The notes beneath the pieces are model-generated. The model did not search any database. It was given only the letters and a program-made list of their open reading frames with translations, and was not told where the DNA came from. The position numbers and the translations under genes are program-made. 64,000 nucleotides of DNA from Prochlorococcus sp. AG-402-K16 (GTDB taxonomy: Bacteria; Cyanobacteriota; Cyanobacteriia; PCC-6307; Cyanobiaceae), in the NCBI GenBank assembly GCA_003216795.1, contig QCIH01000006.1:28389-92388 (forward strand), read 5' to 3'. Positions 45,369 through 55,324 of the stretch are shown here, in pieces. Each line of letters starts with the position of its first letter. The stretch's first letter is position 1.

Positions 45369-45388
45369 AGGTGTGTATTCTTTTTGAG
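45369..45388. repeat. Second inner repeat, right copy
   Basis: AGGTGTGTATTCTTTTTGAG, paired with 43961-43981. It sits between the 30-base repeat and the live argJ end, about 40 bases from the argJ stop codon. Confidence 0.75.
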
Positions 45389-45430
45389 AGTTTATATAGT
45401 CATCTCAATTGAACCTAAGGATCACAAAAA

Positions 45431-46669
45431 TTACGTCGTATATTCACTATTTATTTCAACATATTTTTTAGAAAGATCGCATCCCCAAGCTGTGCCTTTC
45501 GATTCGCCAGAATTTAGATTAATCATAATTTTTACAATATCATCCACTAAATATCTACCTTTCATTCTGGACTTAATATAGTTTGTAACTTTTTGTGGAT
45601 CATATTTATTTAACTTGCCATTTTCCAAAATCTGAGCGTTTCCTATATACAAGTCAACGTCATTTAAATTAAATTTAACTCCAGAATTACCTGCAGCAGA
45701 AATGATTCGTCCCCAATTCGGATCACAACCATGTATCGCAGTTTTTACCAAGGCAGAATTACAAATAGATTTCGCGAGCATAATTGCATCATCTGTATTT
45801 TTTGCTCCTTGAACCAAAACTTCTAATAAACAATTTGCTCCCTCTCCATCCCTTGCAATATTTTTTGCCAAGTTCTGACATACAATATCAATCCCTTGTT
45901 GGATAATGGGAAAAAACCTTTTTTCAATTTTCTCTCCTGCATTTATTCCAACAAAAGAATCATTCGTGCTTGTTTCTCCATCAACTGATATTGCATTAAA
46001 AGATTTTTGAACTGCAATAGCAATCATTTTGTCCCATTCTTCTTTTTGAATACCAGCATCACAGGTTAGAAAAGCAAGCATTGTAGCCATGTTGGGGTAA
46101 ATCATTCCTGAACCTTTTGCAAAACCTGCTATTTTTATTTTTCTACCTTGAATAATCGTCTCTATTGACACTTTTTTCAAAGTCAAATCAGTAGTTAAAA
46201 TTGCTTCTGCTGCATTTTCAAAATTATTACCCTTTAAATCACTTACTAAATTCGGTAAATTTTTTACTAAATCATTTATTTGTATTGGAACACCAATTAC
46301 ACCAGTTGAGCACATTAAAACTTCTTCTTCATTTATTCCTAAAAGTTCCGCAATCTTTCCTGTAGCAATTTGAAAATGTTGAATGCCAAGATTTCCTGTA
46401 CAGGCATTTGCTTGACCAGAATTAATTAGTATTGCTCTTACAAAACCTGAAGTTGTTTTAATCCTTTCCTCACAAATATCCACACAAGAAGCTCGAACTA
46501 ATGATTGGGTAAACATCCCACTAAAAATACTTCCTTCTGGAGCAAGTATTAGTGCTAAATCTTTTTTATTAGAAGCTTTTAAACCAGCAGATATCCCAGC
46601 AAAAAGAAACCCCTTAGGTGTTACCTTACTGTCATCAACAAACGACCAATTGGAATCTAACTGGCTCAA
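45431..46669 (-). CDS. argJ: Bifunctional ornithine acetyltransferase/N-acetylglutamate synthase
   Basis: A 412-residue enzyme of cyclic arginine synthesis: it moves acetyl from acetylornithine to glutamate and can also use acetyl-CoA. The self-cleavage site is in GFAKGSGMIYPNMATMLAFLTCD (cleavage before the Thr of ATML, giving alpha and beta chains). The C-terminal GCDPNWGRIISAAGNSGV is intact. Its last codons form one arm of the insertion repeat, so the C-terminus was probably replaced without changing the protein sequence. Confidence 0.96.
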   Translation of the reverse strand: MSQLDSNWSFVDDSKVTPKGFLFAGISAGLKASNKKDLALILAPEGSIFSGMFTQSLVRASCVDICEERIKTTSGFVRAILINSGQANACTGNLGIQHFQIATGKIAELLGINEEEVLMCSTGVIGVPIQINDLVKNLPNLVSDLKGNNFENAAEAILTTDLTLKKVSIETIIQGRKIKIAGFAKGSGMIYPNMATMLAFLTCDAGIQKEEWDKMIAIAVQKSFNAISVDGETSTNDSFVGINAGEKIEKRFFPIIQQGIDIVCQNLAKNIARDGEGANCLLEVLVQGAKNTDDAIMLAKSICNSALVKTAIHGCDPNWGRIISAAGNSGVKFNLNDVDLYIGNAQILENGKLNKYDPQKVTNYIKSRMKGRYLVDDIVKIMINLNSGESKGTAWGCDLSKKYVEINSEYTT

Positions 46670-46745
46670 ACTTTTTGGTATTTTAATTCATACTAACTAC
46701 TCTTTAATACTAAAGAAACTAAGTAATTAGATTATTATTAATTAT

Positions 46746-47363
46746 ATGGATATTCTTCAAAAATTAAAAAACAACCAAAGAAGAATTGGTTTAACAGGAG
46801 GTATTGCAAGTGGGAAGACAACCATAACTAATTACATTAGAAAACATAAAAACATACCAATATTAGATGCAGATCATTTTTCAAGAGAATTAATCAAACC
46901 AAATACATATGGATATAAGAAAATTTTAGATTATTTTGGAAATAAAATTATTGATAATAAAAGCAATTCAGAAAGGGAAATAAACAGAAAACTTTTAAGG
47001 AACATTATTTTTAAACATTCAGCAAGCAAGGAATGGATTGAAAAACTACTTCACCCCTTAATTAAAGAAAGAATGATAGAAGAATGTAGTCAATACAAAA
47101 ATAATCAAACTATAGTATTGGTTATTCCATTATTGTTTGAAGCAAAATTTGAAGATATTTGCACTGAAATATGGTTAGTTAAATGTCCTAAAGAACTCCA
47201 AAAAAACAGACTTATCACAAGAGATAAAATTAGCGAAAAAGAAGCATATGAATTGATAAATTTTCAATTAAGTTTTGAAGAAAAAAGAAAATTCTCAGAT
47301 ATTATTTTAGAAAATTCGGATGATCAAAATAAATGGATCAAAACGATAAAAGAGCTTCTTTAA
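46746..47363 (+). CDS. coaE: Dephospho-CoA kinase
   Basis: A 205-residue P-loop kinase for the last step of coenzyme A synthesis. Walker A is IGLTGGIASGKTTIT; ILDADHFSRELI holds the catalytic aspartate, and LLHPLIKERM and VIPLLFEAKFE are family stretches. Divergent from argJ and convergent with gatB (three-base gap). Confidence 0.95.
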   Translation: MDILQKLKNNQRRIGLTGGIASGKTTITNYIRKHKNIPILDADHFSRELIKPNTYGYKKILDYFGNKIIDNKSNSEREINRKLLRNIIFKHSASKEWIEKLLHPLIKERMIEECSQYKNNQTIVLVIPLLFEAKFEDICTEIWLVKCPKELQKNRLITRDKISEKEAYELINFQLSFEEKRKFSDIILENSDDQNKWIKTIKELL

Positions 47364-47366
47364 GCT

Positions 47367-48839
47367 TTAGCTATTTAATTTTTCCATAAGAAGTTTATTT
47401 GCAAGTTTAGGGTCAGCTTTACCTTTTGTTCTTTTCATAAGTTGGCCAACAAAAAAACCAAGTAACTTAGTTTTGCCATTTTTAAATGCTTGAACTTCAT
47501 TTGGATGTTCATTTATAAGTTCATCAATTATTGGTAAAATGCTTGAAGAATCAGATATCATTGCCAACCCTTTTTCTTCAACTAATTTTTTCGGAGAAAT
47601 ATTTTTTTGAATAAGTTCAGGTAAAATTTCTTTTGCAATTTTTCCACTAATTATATTTTTTGAAATCATGTTAATCATTTCAGCAAGATTTGCAGGACTA
47701 AGCTTTAATTCACTAAAACTTAGTTTGTTTGATTTTAAATAGCCCACAATATCACTTGTTACCCAATTTGAAGCTAGTTTGGCCTCTGCTCCATTTGCTA
47801 CTGTTTCTTCAAAAAAGTTTGCCATGCTTATTTCATCAGAAATGACCCTTGCATCATATGCAGATAACCCAAATTGACTTACGTATTTATTTCTTTTCTT
47901 TGGAGGTAATTCTGGTAGTTCTTTAAACCATATTTCTTGTTGGGCTTTTGTTATTTCAATTGGACCTAAATCAGGATCAGGAAAATATCTGTAGTCACTG
48001 CTCCCTTCTTTTAATCTCATACTTTTCGTTAATTGCTTAGCTTCATCCCATAACCTTGTTTCTTGGGAAATTTTTCCTCCATTTTCATAAACTTCTATTT
48101 GTCTAGCTATTTCATAATCACAAGCCTTTTGAATTGCAGAAAATGAATTCATATTTTTTATTTCCACTTTGGTACCAAAAGGAGCATTAGGTCCTTTTCG
48201 AACTGAAATATTGACATCACAACGTAATGAACCCTCTTGCATATTTCCGTCTGATACCCCTAGATATCTGACTGTTCTTCTAATCTCTGAAGCATATTCA
48301 GATGCCTCTTTACCTGATCTAATATCTGGTTTACTTACAATTTCACAAAGTGCTATGCCGGCACGATTGTAATCAACTAAAGAATACTTAGAGCCAGCTA
48401 ATCTATCACTTCCTGAATGGACTAGTTTTCCGGCGTCTTCTTCCATATGTAGCCTTTCTATACCAATTTTTTTGATATAAGGTTCTTTGTCCTTTTCAAT
48501 TATTTCAACCTCTAGCCAACCATTTTCAGCTAGTGGCTCATCAAATTGTGAAATTTGATAATTTTTAGGCAGATCAGGATAAAAATATTGTTTTCTATCA
48601 AATTTACAATGTTCTGCAACGTTTAAATTTAATGCTAACGAAGTTTTTACAGCATACTCAAGAACTGTCTCATTCAGAACTGGAAGAGTTCCTGGTAACC
48701 CGCAAACCACAGGATCTATATGCGTATTAGGTGCATCACCAAAAGCTGTTGACGCAGATGTGAATATTTTACTTTTCGTATTAAGCTGTACATGAGTTTC
48801 CAAACCAATCACAGCTTCCCAAGATTCCAAATTGTTCAT
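47367..48839 (-). CDS. gatB: Aspartyl/glutamyl-tRNA amidotransferase subunit B
   Basis: The track frame starts at 48896, but the family starts MNNLESWEAVIGLETHVQLNT, placing the start at ATG 48837-48839 (490 residues). GatB phosphorylates Glu-tRNA(Gln) or Asp-tRNA(Asn) and accepts ammonia from GatA, giving Gln- or Asn-tRNA. Family stretches include CGLPGTLPVLN, RLHMEEDAGKL and DYNRAGIALCEIVSKPDI, plus the C-terminal YqeY-like tail. gatA and gatC are elsewhere. Confidence 0.96.
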   Translation of the reverse strand: MNNLESWEAVIGLETHVQLNTKSKIFTSASTAFGDAPNTHIDPVVCGLPGTLPVLNETVLEYAVKTSLALNLNVAEHCKFDRKQYFYPDLPKNYQISQFDEPLAENGWLEVEIIEKDKEPYIKKIGIERLHMEEDAGKLVHSGSDRLAGSKYSLVDYNRAGIALCEIVSKPDIRSGKEASEYASEIRRTVRYLGVSDGNMQEGSLRCDVNISVRKGPNAPFGTKVEIKNMNSFSAIQKACDYEIARQIEVYENGGKISQETRLWDEAKQLTKSMRLKEGSSDYRYFPDPDLGPIEITKAQQEIWFKELPELPPKKRNKYVSQFGLSAYDARVISDEISMANFFEETVANGAEAKLASNWVTSDIVGYLKSNKLSFSELKLSPANLAEMINMISKNIISGKIAKEILPELIQKNISPKKLVEEKGLAMISDSSSILPIIDELINEHPNEVQAFKNGKTKLLGFFVGQLMKRTKGKADPKLANKLLMEKLNS

Positions 48840-48918
48840 TATTAAAAGTCTCTTTATTAATATTATTGGATATAAAGGAAAAGAGGACCAAAACACAAAT
48901 AAAAATATTAATTTTTAA

Positions 48919-50028
48919 ATGGCACAAGAAACCAAAAATTCAATATTAATCATTGGCGGTGGACTTTTAGGTTTATCAATTGCTTATGAATTTTCTAGAA
49001 ATAACTTCAAAGTTTTAGTTTTAAGCAAAAACAGAAATGAATCAGCTGGATTTGTTGCTGCAGGAATGTTAGCTACTCATGCCGAAGGGCTCGAAGATGA
49101 ATTACTAAAATTTGGCCAAGAAAGTCAAAATCTAATTCCAAATTGGATAAAAAGTATTGAACAAGATAGTAATATTAAATGCGGTTTAAAAAAATGTGGC
49201 ATAGTAGTTCCTTTTAAAAACAAAGAAGATCTTGAAAAGTTTCCCACTTATGAATATGGAAAATATTTAAATCACAAAGATCTTCAAACAGAAATTAATG
49301 GAGTAAATTCTATTTGGAAACATGGTTTACTTTTTGAACAAGATGGTCAAATAGATAACCGAAGAAGACTGATGCGTGCTCTTGAGAGAGCATGCTCCTT
49401 GCATGGAGTCGAATTTCAAGAGGGATCAGAAGTAGAGGGTTTGACATTCAAAAAAAACAAAATTACAGGTGCAACAGTTTTATGTGCCACTGGGGAAATA
49501 AAAAAAATTAACTGCGAAAAAGCAATTATATGCAGCGGTGCTTGGAGTAAAAAAATTTTTAATAAGATTCCAGTCTTCCCTGTAAAGGGACAAATGCTAT
49601 CAATTCAAGGTCCAACAAATTTTTTAAAAAGGGTTATTTTTGGTCCAAAAACTTATCTAGTTCCCCGTGACGACGGACTTATTATAGTTGGAGCCACAGT
49701 TGAAAAGGATTCAAAATTTAATCAAGGTAATACTCCTAATGGAATAAAACAACTGCAAGAAGGCATTTGCTCCTTATTGCCAGAAGCTATTAATTGGCCA
49801 CAAATGGAACATTGGTGGGGATTTAGACCTTGCACACCAGATCTAAAACCAATAATTGGAAAATCAAAAATTGAAAATCTTTTTATAGCTACAGGACATC
49901 ACAGAAATGGAGTTTTATTTTCTGCAATAACAAGTGATCTTCTTTTGAAAATAGTTCAAAATAAAAATCTCAAAGAGATAGAAAAAAGCTTTTTAGAAAA
50001 ATTTAGTTTAGATAGATTTGCGATTTAA
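48919..50028 (+). CDS. thiO: FAD-dependent glycine oxidase-like protein (ThiO)
   Basis: A 369-residue DAO-family flavoprotein. The N-terminal motif IIGGGLLGLSIAYEFSRNNFKVLVL binds FAD. GAWSKKIFNKIPVFPVKGQMLSIQG and WWGFRPCTPDLKPIIGKSKIENLFIATGHHRNGVL are typical of ThiO, which makes the dehydroglycine used in thiazole (thiamin) synthesis. No thiG is adjacent, so the exact substrate is not proven. Confidence 0.85.
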   Translation: MAQETKNSILIIGGGLLGLSIAYEFSRNNFKVLVLSKNRNESAGFVAAGMLATHAEGLEDELLKFGQESQNLIPNWIKSIEQDSNIKCGLKKCGIVVPFKNKEDLEKFPTYEYGKYLNHKDLQTEINGVNSIWKHGLLFEQDGQIDNRRRLMRALERACSLHGVEFQEGSEVEGLTFKKNKITGATVLCATGEIKKINCEKAIICSGAWSKKIFNKIPVFPVKGQMLSIQGPTNFLKRVIFGPKTYLVPRDDGLIIVGATVEKDSKFNQGNTPNGIKQLQEGICSLLPEAINWPQMEHWWGFRPCTPDLKPIIGKSKIENLFIATGHHRNGVLFSAITSDLLLKIVQNKNLKEIEKSFLEKFSLDRFAI

Positions 50029-50031
50029 ATT

Positions 50032-50490
50032 TTAATTTTCAGATCGCCATTTCGAATCAGAAGTTTCCCACTCACATAATTCCTCTTCGTTAAACCATAG
50101 ATCAATTTCAAATTTTGCTGTATCTTCTCCATCAGAACCATGAATAATATTCCTTCCAATATCAATAGCTAAATCACCTCTAATTGTTCCAGGCTCTGCT
50201 TCCAGAGGTTTTGTTGCACCTATTAGTTTTCTAGCACTCAAAATAACTCCTTCGCCTTCCCACACCATTGCTACAACAGGACCACTTGAAATAAAGTCTA
50301 CTAAATCACCAAAAAAGGGTCTTTCTTTATGTACTCCATAATGATTTTGAGCAAGTTCTTTTGAAGGAATTAATTGCTTTAGTCCAACCAATTTAAATCC
50401 TTTTTTTTCAAATCTGCCAATAATCTCAGAAACATATCCTCTGTGAACTCCATCTGGTTTAATTGCAATAAAAGTTCTCTCTTTGGTCAT
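50032..50490 (-). CDS. ndk: Nucleoside diphosphate kinase
   Basis: A 152-residue enzyme balancing nucleoside triphosphates. [15 protein letters not shown] is the N-terminal signature and the phosphohistidine lies in [13 protein letters not shown]. Full length. Convergent with thiO (three-base gap) and divergent from speA. Confidence 0.97.
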   Translation of the reverse strand: MTKERTFIAIKPDGVHRGYVSEIIGRFEKKGFKLVGLKQLIPSKELAQNHYGVHKERPFFGDLVDFISSGPVVAMVWEGEGVILSARKLIGATKPLEAEPGTIRGDLAIDIGRNIIHGSDGEDTAKFEIDLWFNEEELCEWETSDSKWRSEN

Positions 50491-50612
50491 TTAGTTAATA
50501 ATCACTCTATGTATATTCGACTTTTGGGTGGTAACTTGGCAAGTAATCATTAAAATAAAAGATATTGTTTTGAGTTATTTTCAAAAACATTTATTAATCA
50601 CTAAGACATAAA

Positions 50613-52559
50613 TTGACCAATTTTGAGCCGAAACAATTAAAGAATATTTGGACTATTGAAGATAGTATTTCGACTTATAACATAGATAAATGGGGAGATA
50701 AATATTTTTCTATAAATTCCAAAGGAAATATATCAGTAACTAAAGATATAAAATCAGAAAATAAGATTGATCTTTTTAAGCTTGTTAAGGAACTTAAGAG
50801 TAGAGAAATAAATCCCCCATTAATCATAAGATTTAATGATATCTTGAAAGATCGAATAAATGCATTACATGACTCTTTTTTAAAAGCAATAAAAACCTAT
50901 AAATATAAGAACATTTATCAAGGCGTTTTTCCTGTCAAATGTAATCAACAGAAAAATGTCCTAGAAAAGATAATAGAGTTTGGTAACCAATGGAATTTTG
51001 GTTTAGAAGTAGGAAGTAAATCAGAACTATTAATTGGACTTGCACTTCTTGAAAACCAAAATTCATTATTAATATGCAACGGATATAAAGATAAAAAATA
51101 TATTGAGATTGCTACTTTGGCTAGAAAACTCGGCAAAAATCCAATAATAGTTATTGAACAACGAGATGAGGTAAAAAGAATTATTCAAGCAGTTCAATCA
51201 CTTAACGCGACTCCATTGATAGGAATTAGAGCAAAGTTATCAAGTAAAAGTAGTGGTAGGTGGGGTAAATCTATTGGAGATAATTCCAAATTTGGACTAT
51301 CAATCCCAGAAATTATGTTGACAATAAAAGAACTAAAAGAAGCAAATCTTATCAACGAAATGAAATTACTCCATTTTCACGTAGGCAGTCAAATAAGTGA
51401 TATTGCTGTGATTAAAGACGCATTACAAGAAGCGAGTCAAATATATGTTGAACTATGTAAACTAGGAGCCCCAATGCAATATATCGACGTTGGGGGAGGA
51501 TTAGGAATAGATTTTGATGGCACTAAAACCTCCTCCAACACTTCTACTAATTATTCTCTTCAAAATTATGCTAACGATGTAATTGCAACTATTAAGGATT
51601 CATGTGAATTAAATAATATCAATCATCCAACTATAATCTCAGAAAGTGGAAGAGCAATAATTAGTCATTGTTCAGTTTTAATTTTTAATGTCTTAGGAAC
51701 AAGTCATGTCAGTTCCAAAATACAAATTTTTGATAAAAAAAATCAACAATTAATAATTTCAAATTTACTTGAAACTTTCTATGAATTAAAAAAACTAAAC
51801 AATAAAAAAATAAATTTATCTCAAATAATTGAACTATGGAATGATGCAAAAAAGTTTAAAGAAGATTGCCTAGTCGCTTTTAGATTAGGATTTTTAAGTT
51901 TGGCAGAAAGAGCTTATGCCGAAGAACTTACTTGGGCTTGCGCAAAAGAAATTTCTAATAACCTGAATAATGATGAAATGAATCACCCTGATTTATCTGA
52001 AATTACAGAAACTCTTGCTTCAACTTATTATGCAAATTTATCTATCTTTAAATCTATTCCTGATAGCTGGGCAATAAATCAGATTTTTCCAATAGTACCA
52101 ATACATAGGCACTTAGAAGAGCCGTTCTGCAAAGGCAACTTTGCAGATTTAACTTGTGATTCAGATGGGAAACTAAATAATTTTATTGATGATGGAAAAA
52201 TTAAATCATTACTAAATTTACATAAGCCAGAGGAAGATAAAGATTATCTAATTGGAATTTTTATGACTGGAGCCTATCAAGAAGCATTAGGAAACTTCCA
52301 TAATTTATTTGGTAGTACAAACGTTGTTCATATAGACATAAATCGAGATGATTCATATAAGGTCAAAAATATTATTAAAGAGGACAGTAAATCTGAAATT
52401 TTACAATTATTAGATTACAGTTCAGCTTCTTTAGTTGAATCTATAAGGATTAATACTGAATCTGCAATTGATCAAAAAAAATTAACTATTGAGGAAGCAA
52501 GGAAATTAATGGATCAAATCGAAATTAGTCTCAGAAAAAGTAGTTATTTATCAGAATGA
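50613..52559 (+). CDS. speA: Biosynthetic arginine decarboxylase
   Basis: A 648-residue PLP enzyme making agmatine for polyamine synthesis. The PLP lysine lies in [12 protein letters not shown], the PLP-phosphate loop in [13 protein letters not shown], and [10 protein letters not shown] and the C-terminal [12 protein letters not shown] are family stretches. The start in the track is a TTG (MTNFEPKQL) with no nearby ATG in frame. Its 3' end overlaps alaS by 16 bases. Confidence 0.95.
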   Translation: MTNFEPKQLKNIWTIEDSISTYNIDKWGDKYFSINSKGNISVTKDIKSENKIDLFKLVKELKSREINPPLIIRFNDILKDRINALHDSFLKAIKTYKYKNIYQGVFPVKCNQQKNVLEKIIEFGNQWNFGLEVGSKSELLIGLALLENQNSLLICNGYKDKKYIEIATLARKLGKNPIIVIEQRDEVKRIIQAVQSLNATPLIGIRAKLSSKSSGRWGKSIGDNSKFGLSIPEIMLTIKELKEANLINEMKLLHFHVGSQISDIAVIKDALQEASQIYVELCKLGAPMQYIDVGGGLGIDFDGTKTSSNTSTNYSLQNYANDVIATIKDSCELNNINHPTIISESGRAIISHCSVLIFNVLGTSHVSSKIQIFDKKNQQLIISNLLETFYELKKLNNKKINLSQIIELWNDAKKFKEDCLVAFRLGFLSLAERAYAEELTWACAKEISNNLNNDEMNHPDLSEITETLASTYYANLSIFKSIPDSWAINQIFPIVPIHRHLEEPFCKGNFADLTCDSDGKLNNFIDDGKIKSLLNLHKPEEDKDYLIGIFMTGAYQEALGNFHNLFGSTNVVHIDINRDDSYKVKNIIKEDSKSEILQLLDYSSASLVESIRINTESAIDQKKLTIEEARKLMDQIEISLRKSSYLSE

Positions 52560-55204
52560 CTATCTAATATTTTTTGCAAATGATTTTTAGCATAATCAAG
52601 AGCGTCACTTAACTTATCAATATCTTTAGCACCTGCTTGAGCAAAGTTAGGCTTTCCTCCTCCACCTCCCGAACAAATTCTTGCAATCTCATTAATTAAT
52701 TTTCCTGCATGCAATCCTTTTTTTACTGCATCATCTCCTAAAGAAACTACAAATAACAACTTTCTATTTTCTGGATTTGGTATTCCCCCAAGAATCACTA
52801 TCGCTTTATTTCCCAAATGAGAAGTTAAATTAAGTGCTGCAGATTGCAAAGAATTCCCATCTAAACCATCAATCTGATTTACTAAAATAGAATAAGAATT
52901 TACTATTTGTGAGGATGATTTTATAGAAGAGTATTTAAAATATGCAATTTCATCTTTCATTTTTTGTATCTCTTTATTCTTAGTAATAAGCTCTGCTTGC
53001 AAATTATTAACCCTTTCAAAAAGTTGACTAGGATTTGCTTTTAACAAATCACTTAGTTGGTTTACTAAAGAATTTCTATCACTGAAATAGTCTAATGCTG
53101 ATTGGCCTGACAATGCTTCGATTCTTCTTACTCCGGCTGAGATTCCTTCCTCACTAATTATTTTGAAAGAACCTAATACTGATGTAGTTTTAACATGTGT
53201 GCCACCACAAAGTTCCATTGAAACTCCTGGTACATTAACAACGCGCACCTCATCATCATATTTTTCTCCAAACATTGCGACTGCGCCTTTTTCGAGAGCC
53301 TCACTCTTAGACATATTTTTTATTTCTAGGACATGATTTTCCATAATCCAAGAGTTAACTAAAGTCTCAATCTTAGAAATTTGATCTTTAGAAATAGGAT
53401 TGGAGGAATTAAAGTCAAATCTTAATTTATTAAAAGCTACTAATGAACCTTTTTGTCCCACACTTTTATCAACAACTGATTTAAGTGCAGATTGCAATAA
53501 ATGAGTAGCTGTATGATTTGCCGCAGCCTTAGCTCTATTAGAGGAGCTAACATTAGTATTAACTTTTTGTCCAATAGTTAATATTCCTTTTTTGATCGTT
53601 CCATAATGTAAAAAAACATTTTTCTTTCGTATAACATTATCAACCAAGACCTCTACATCTTTTGAAAATATTGTTCCAATATCACCAACTTGCCCGCCAG
53701 ATTCTCCATAGAAAGTAGTCTGATCAAGAACAATTAAAACTTTCTGACCCTCACTTGCTTGCTTAACTAATGTTGAATCCAAGAATATACCCTTTATTTC
53801 AGCTTCGGAAAGAAGCGAATCATAACCATTAAAAACAGTTTTGTTAAAAAGATCTATTTCTCTCTCTAATGATCCCTCTAATGTCAAATCAATATTATTT
53901 GAAGCAGCTTTAGCTCTTTCTTTTTGTGCATTCATTTCTTCTTCAAAGCCCTTTACATCTACACTGATACCATTTTCATCAGCAATTTCTACAGTAAGTT
54001 CCAGAGGAAATCCATAAGTATCATAAAGTTCAAAAGCTTTAAAACCAGAAATTAATTTCTTCCCTGAAGAGATTAACTCATCTAGCAATTTCTCTCCTCT
54101 TTCAAGAGTTTCCCTAAATCTTATTTCTTCAATTTTTATCTCATTCAAAATTAAATCATTATTATTTTTTAAATCAGGATAATTATTTTGCATTAAATTG
54201 ATCCCGACATTAGCAATATGAGGTAAAAATTCATTTTTTATACCTAATAATCTGCCATGTCTCACCATTCTTCTAATGAGCCTTCTTAATATATATCCCC
54301 TGCCGAGATTACTTGCTGCTACTCCATCAGAAATTAAATGAATAACAGCTCTTGTATGATCACCAATGATTTTTAATGATATTTTGTTTTTATCATCTGA
54401 AGAAAAATAATCAATATTTGCAATCTCACAAATTTTTTGAATAATAGGAAAAATTAAATCTGTCTCATAATTATTTTGCTTTTTTTGTAGTATTTGGGCC
54501 ATCCTTTCAAGACCCATTCCTGTGTCAATATTTTTAAATTTTAAATCTGTCAATTTTCCATTAGGATCACGATTATATTGCATAAAAACAAGATTATAAA
54601 ATTCAATAAAACGATCTCCATCTTCTAAATCAATATTCTGCAGACCCTTTTCAGGATGAAAATCATAATAAAGTTCTGAACAAGGTCCACATGGACCTGT
54701 TTTGCCAGATGACCAAAAATTATCTTCCTCACCTAGTTTCACTATCCTATCTGGATGAATACCAATTTCATCACTCCAAATTTTTGCAGACTCTTCGTCT
54801 TCGTGAAAAACACTCACAATTATATTTTCTACAGAAAGTTGATAAATATTAGTAACTAATTCCCAAGCCCAGTGAATAGCCTCTTTTTTAAAATAATCTC
54901 CAAAAGAGAAATTACCAAGCATTTCGAAAAAAGTGTGGTGTCTAGCTGTAACTCCAACGTTTTCTATATCGTTTGTTCTGATGCACTTTTGGCTAGATGT
55001 AGCCCTTTTTGATGGTCTTTCTTTTAAACCTAAAAAAACTGGTTTAAAAGGTAGCATTCCAGCAATTGTGAGCATAACCGTGGGGTCATCTGGAATCAAA
55101 GATGCACTTGGGATGATTTTATGTAATTTTTCACTGTAAAATTTTAAAAAAGCGTTTCTTATCTCATCTCCAGTTACTATTTTTTTAATTAGTTGAGATG
55201 TCAT
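52544..55204 (-). CDS. alaS: Alanyl-tRNA synthetase
   Basis: An 886-residue class II synthetase: aminoacylation domain (to about residue 450; [25 protein letters not shown]), editing domain with the zinc motifs HTATHLLQ and CGGTH, and the C-Ala/DHHA1 tail ([15 protein letters not shown]). Length and motifs are complete. It is divergent from flv3. Confidence 0.97.
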   Translation of the reverse strand: MTSQLIKKIVTGDEIRNAFLKFYSEKLHKIIPSASLIPDDPTVMLTIAGMLPFKPVFLGLKERPSKRATSSQKCIRTNDIENVGVTARHHTFFEMLGNFSFGDYFKKEAIHWAWELVTNIYQLSVENIIVSVFHEDEESAKIWSDEIGIHPDRIVKLGEEDNFWSSGKTGPCGPCSELYYDFHPEKGLQNIDLEDGDRFIEFYNLVFMQYNRDPNGKLTDLKFKNIDTGMGLERMAQILQKKQNNYETDLIFPIIQKICEIANIDYFSSDDKNKISLKIIGDHTRAVIHLISDGVAASNLGRGYILRRLIRRMVRHGRLLGIKNEFLPHIANVGINLMQNNYPDLKNNNDLILNEIKIEEIRFRETLERGEKLLDELISSGKKLISGFKAFELYDTYGFPLELTVEIADENGISVDVKGFEEEMNAQKERAKAASNNIDLTLEGSLEREIDLFNKTVFNGYDSLLSEAEIKGIFLDSTLVKQASEGQKVLIVLDQTTFYGESGGQVGDIGTIFSKDVEVLVDNVIRKKNVFLHYGTIKKGILTIGQKVNTNVSSSNRAKAAANHTATHLLQSALKSVVDKSVGQKGSLVAFNKLRFDFNSSNPISKDQISKIETLVNSWIMENHVLEIKNMSKSEALEKGAVAMFGEKYDDEVRVVNVPGVSMELCGGTHVKTTSVLGSFKIISEEGISAGVRRIEALSGQSALDYFSDRNSLVNQLSDLLKANPSQLFERVNNLQAELITKNKEIQKMKDEIAYFKYSSIKSSSQIVNSYSILVNQIDGLDGNSLQSAALNLTSHLGNKAIVILGGIPNPENRKLLFVVSLGDDAVKKGLHAGKLINEIARICSGGGGGKPNFAQAGAKDIDKLSDALDYAKNHLQKILDSHSDK

Positions 55205-55324
55205 TTATCCAGAATAAAAAGATTCAAAAATTAAAGAAAAGCGTAATTTCGGTTATTTCGCAAAAATAATCACGCGAATTTACATTCTATATAACTAAAG
55301 TTAATTTATAAAGCTAATTATTCT

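Larger units (their letters stand above)
43734..45460. mobile_element. 1.7-kb insertion at the 3' end of argJ, flanked by direct repeats
   Basis: The last ten codons of argJ (VEINSEYTT plus stop) occur twice in the same orientation: at the live gene end (45431-45460) and at the far end beside the ParA-linked gene (43734-43763). The DNA between holds one ORF with zinc-binding and GIY-YIG-like domains and nested repeats. No integrase or transposase is present. This fits an element that inserted into the argJ 3' end and supplied a replacement tail. The extent outside the repeats is not known. Confidence 0.75.
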
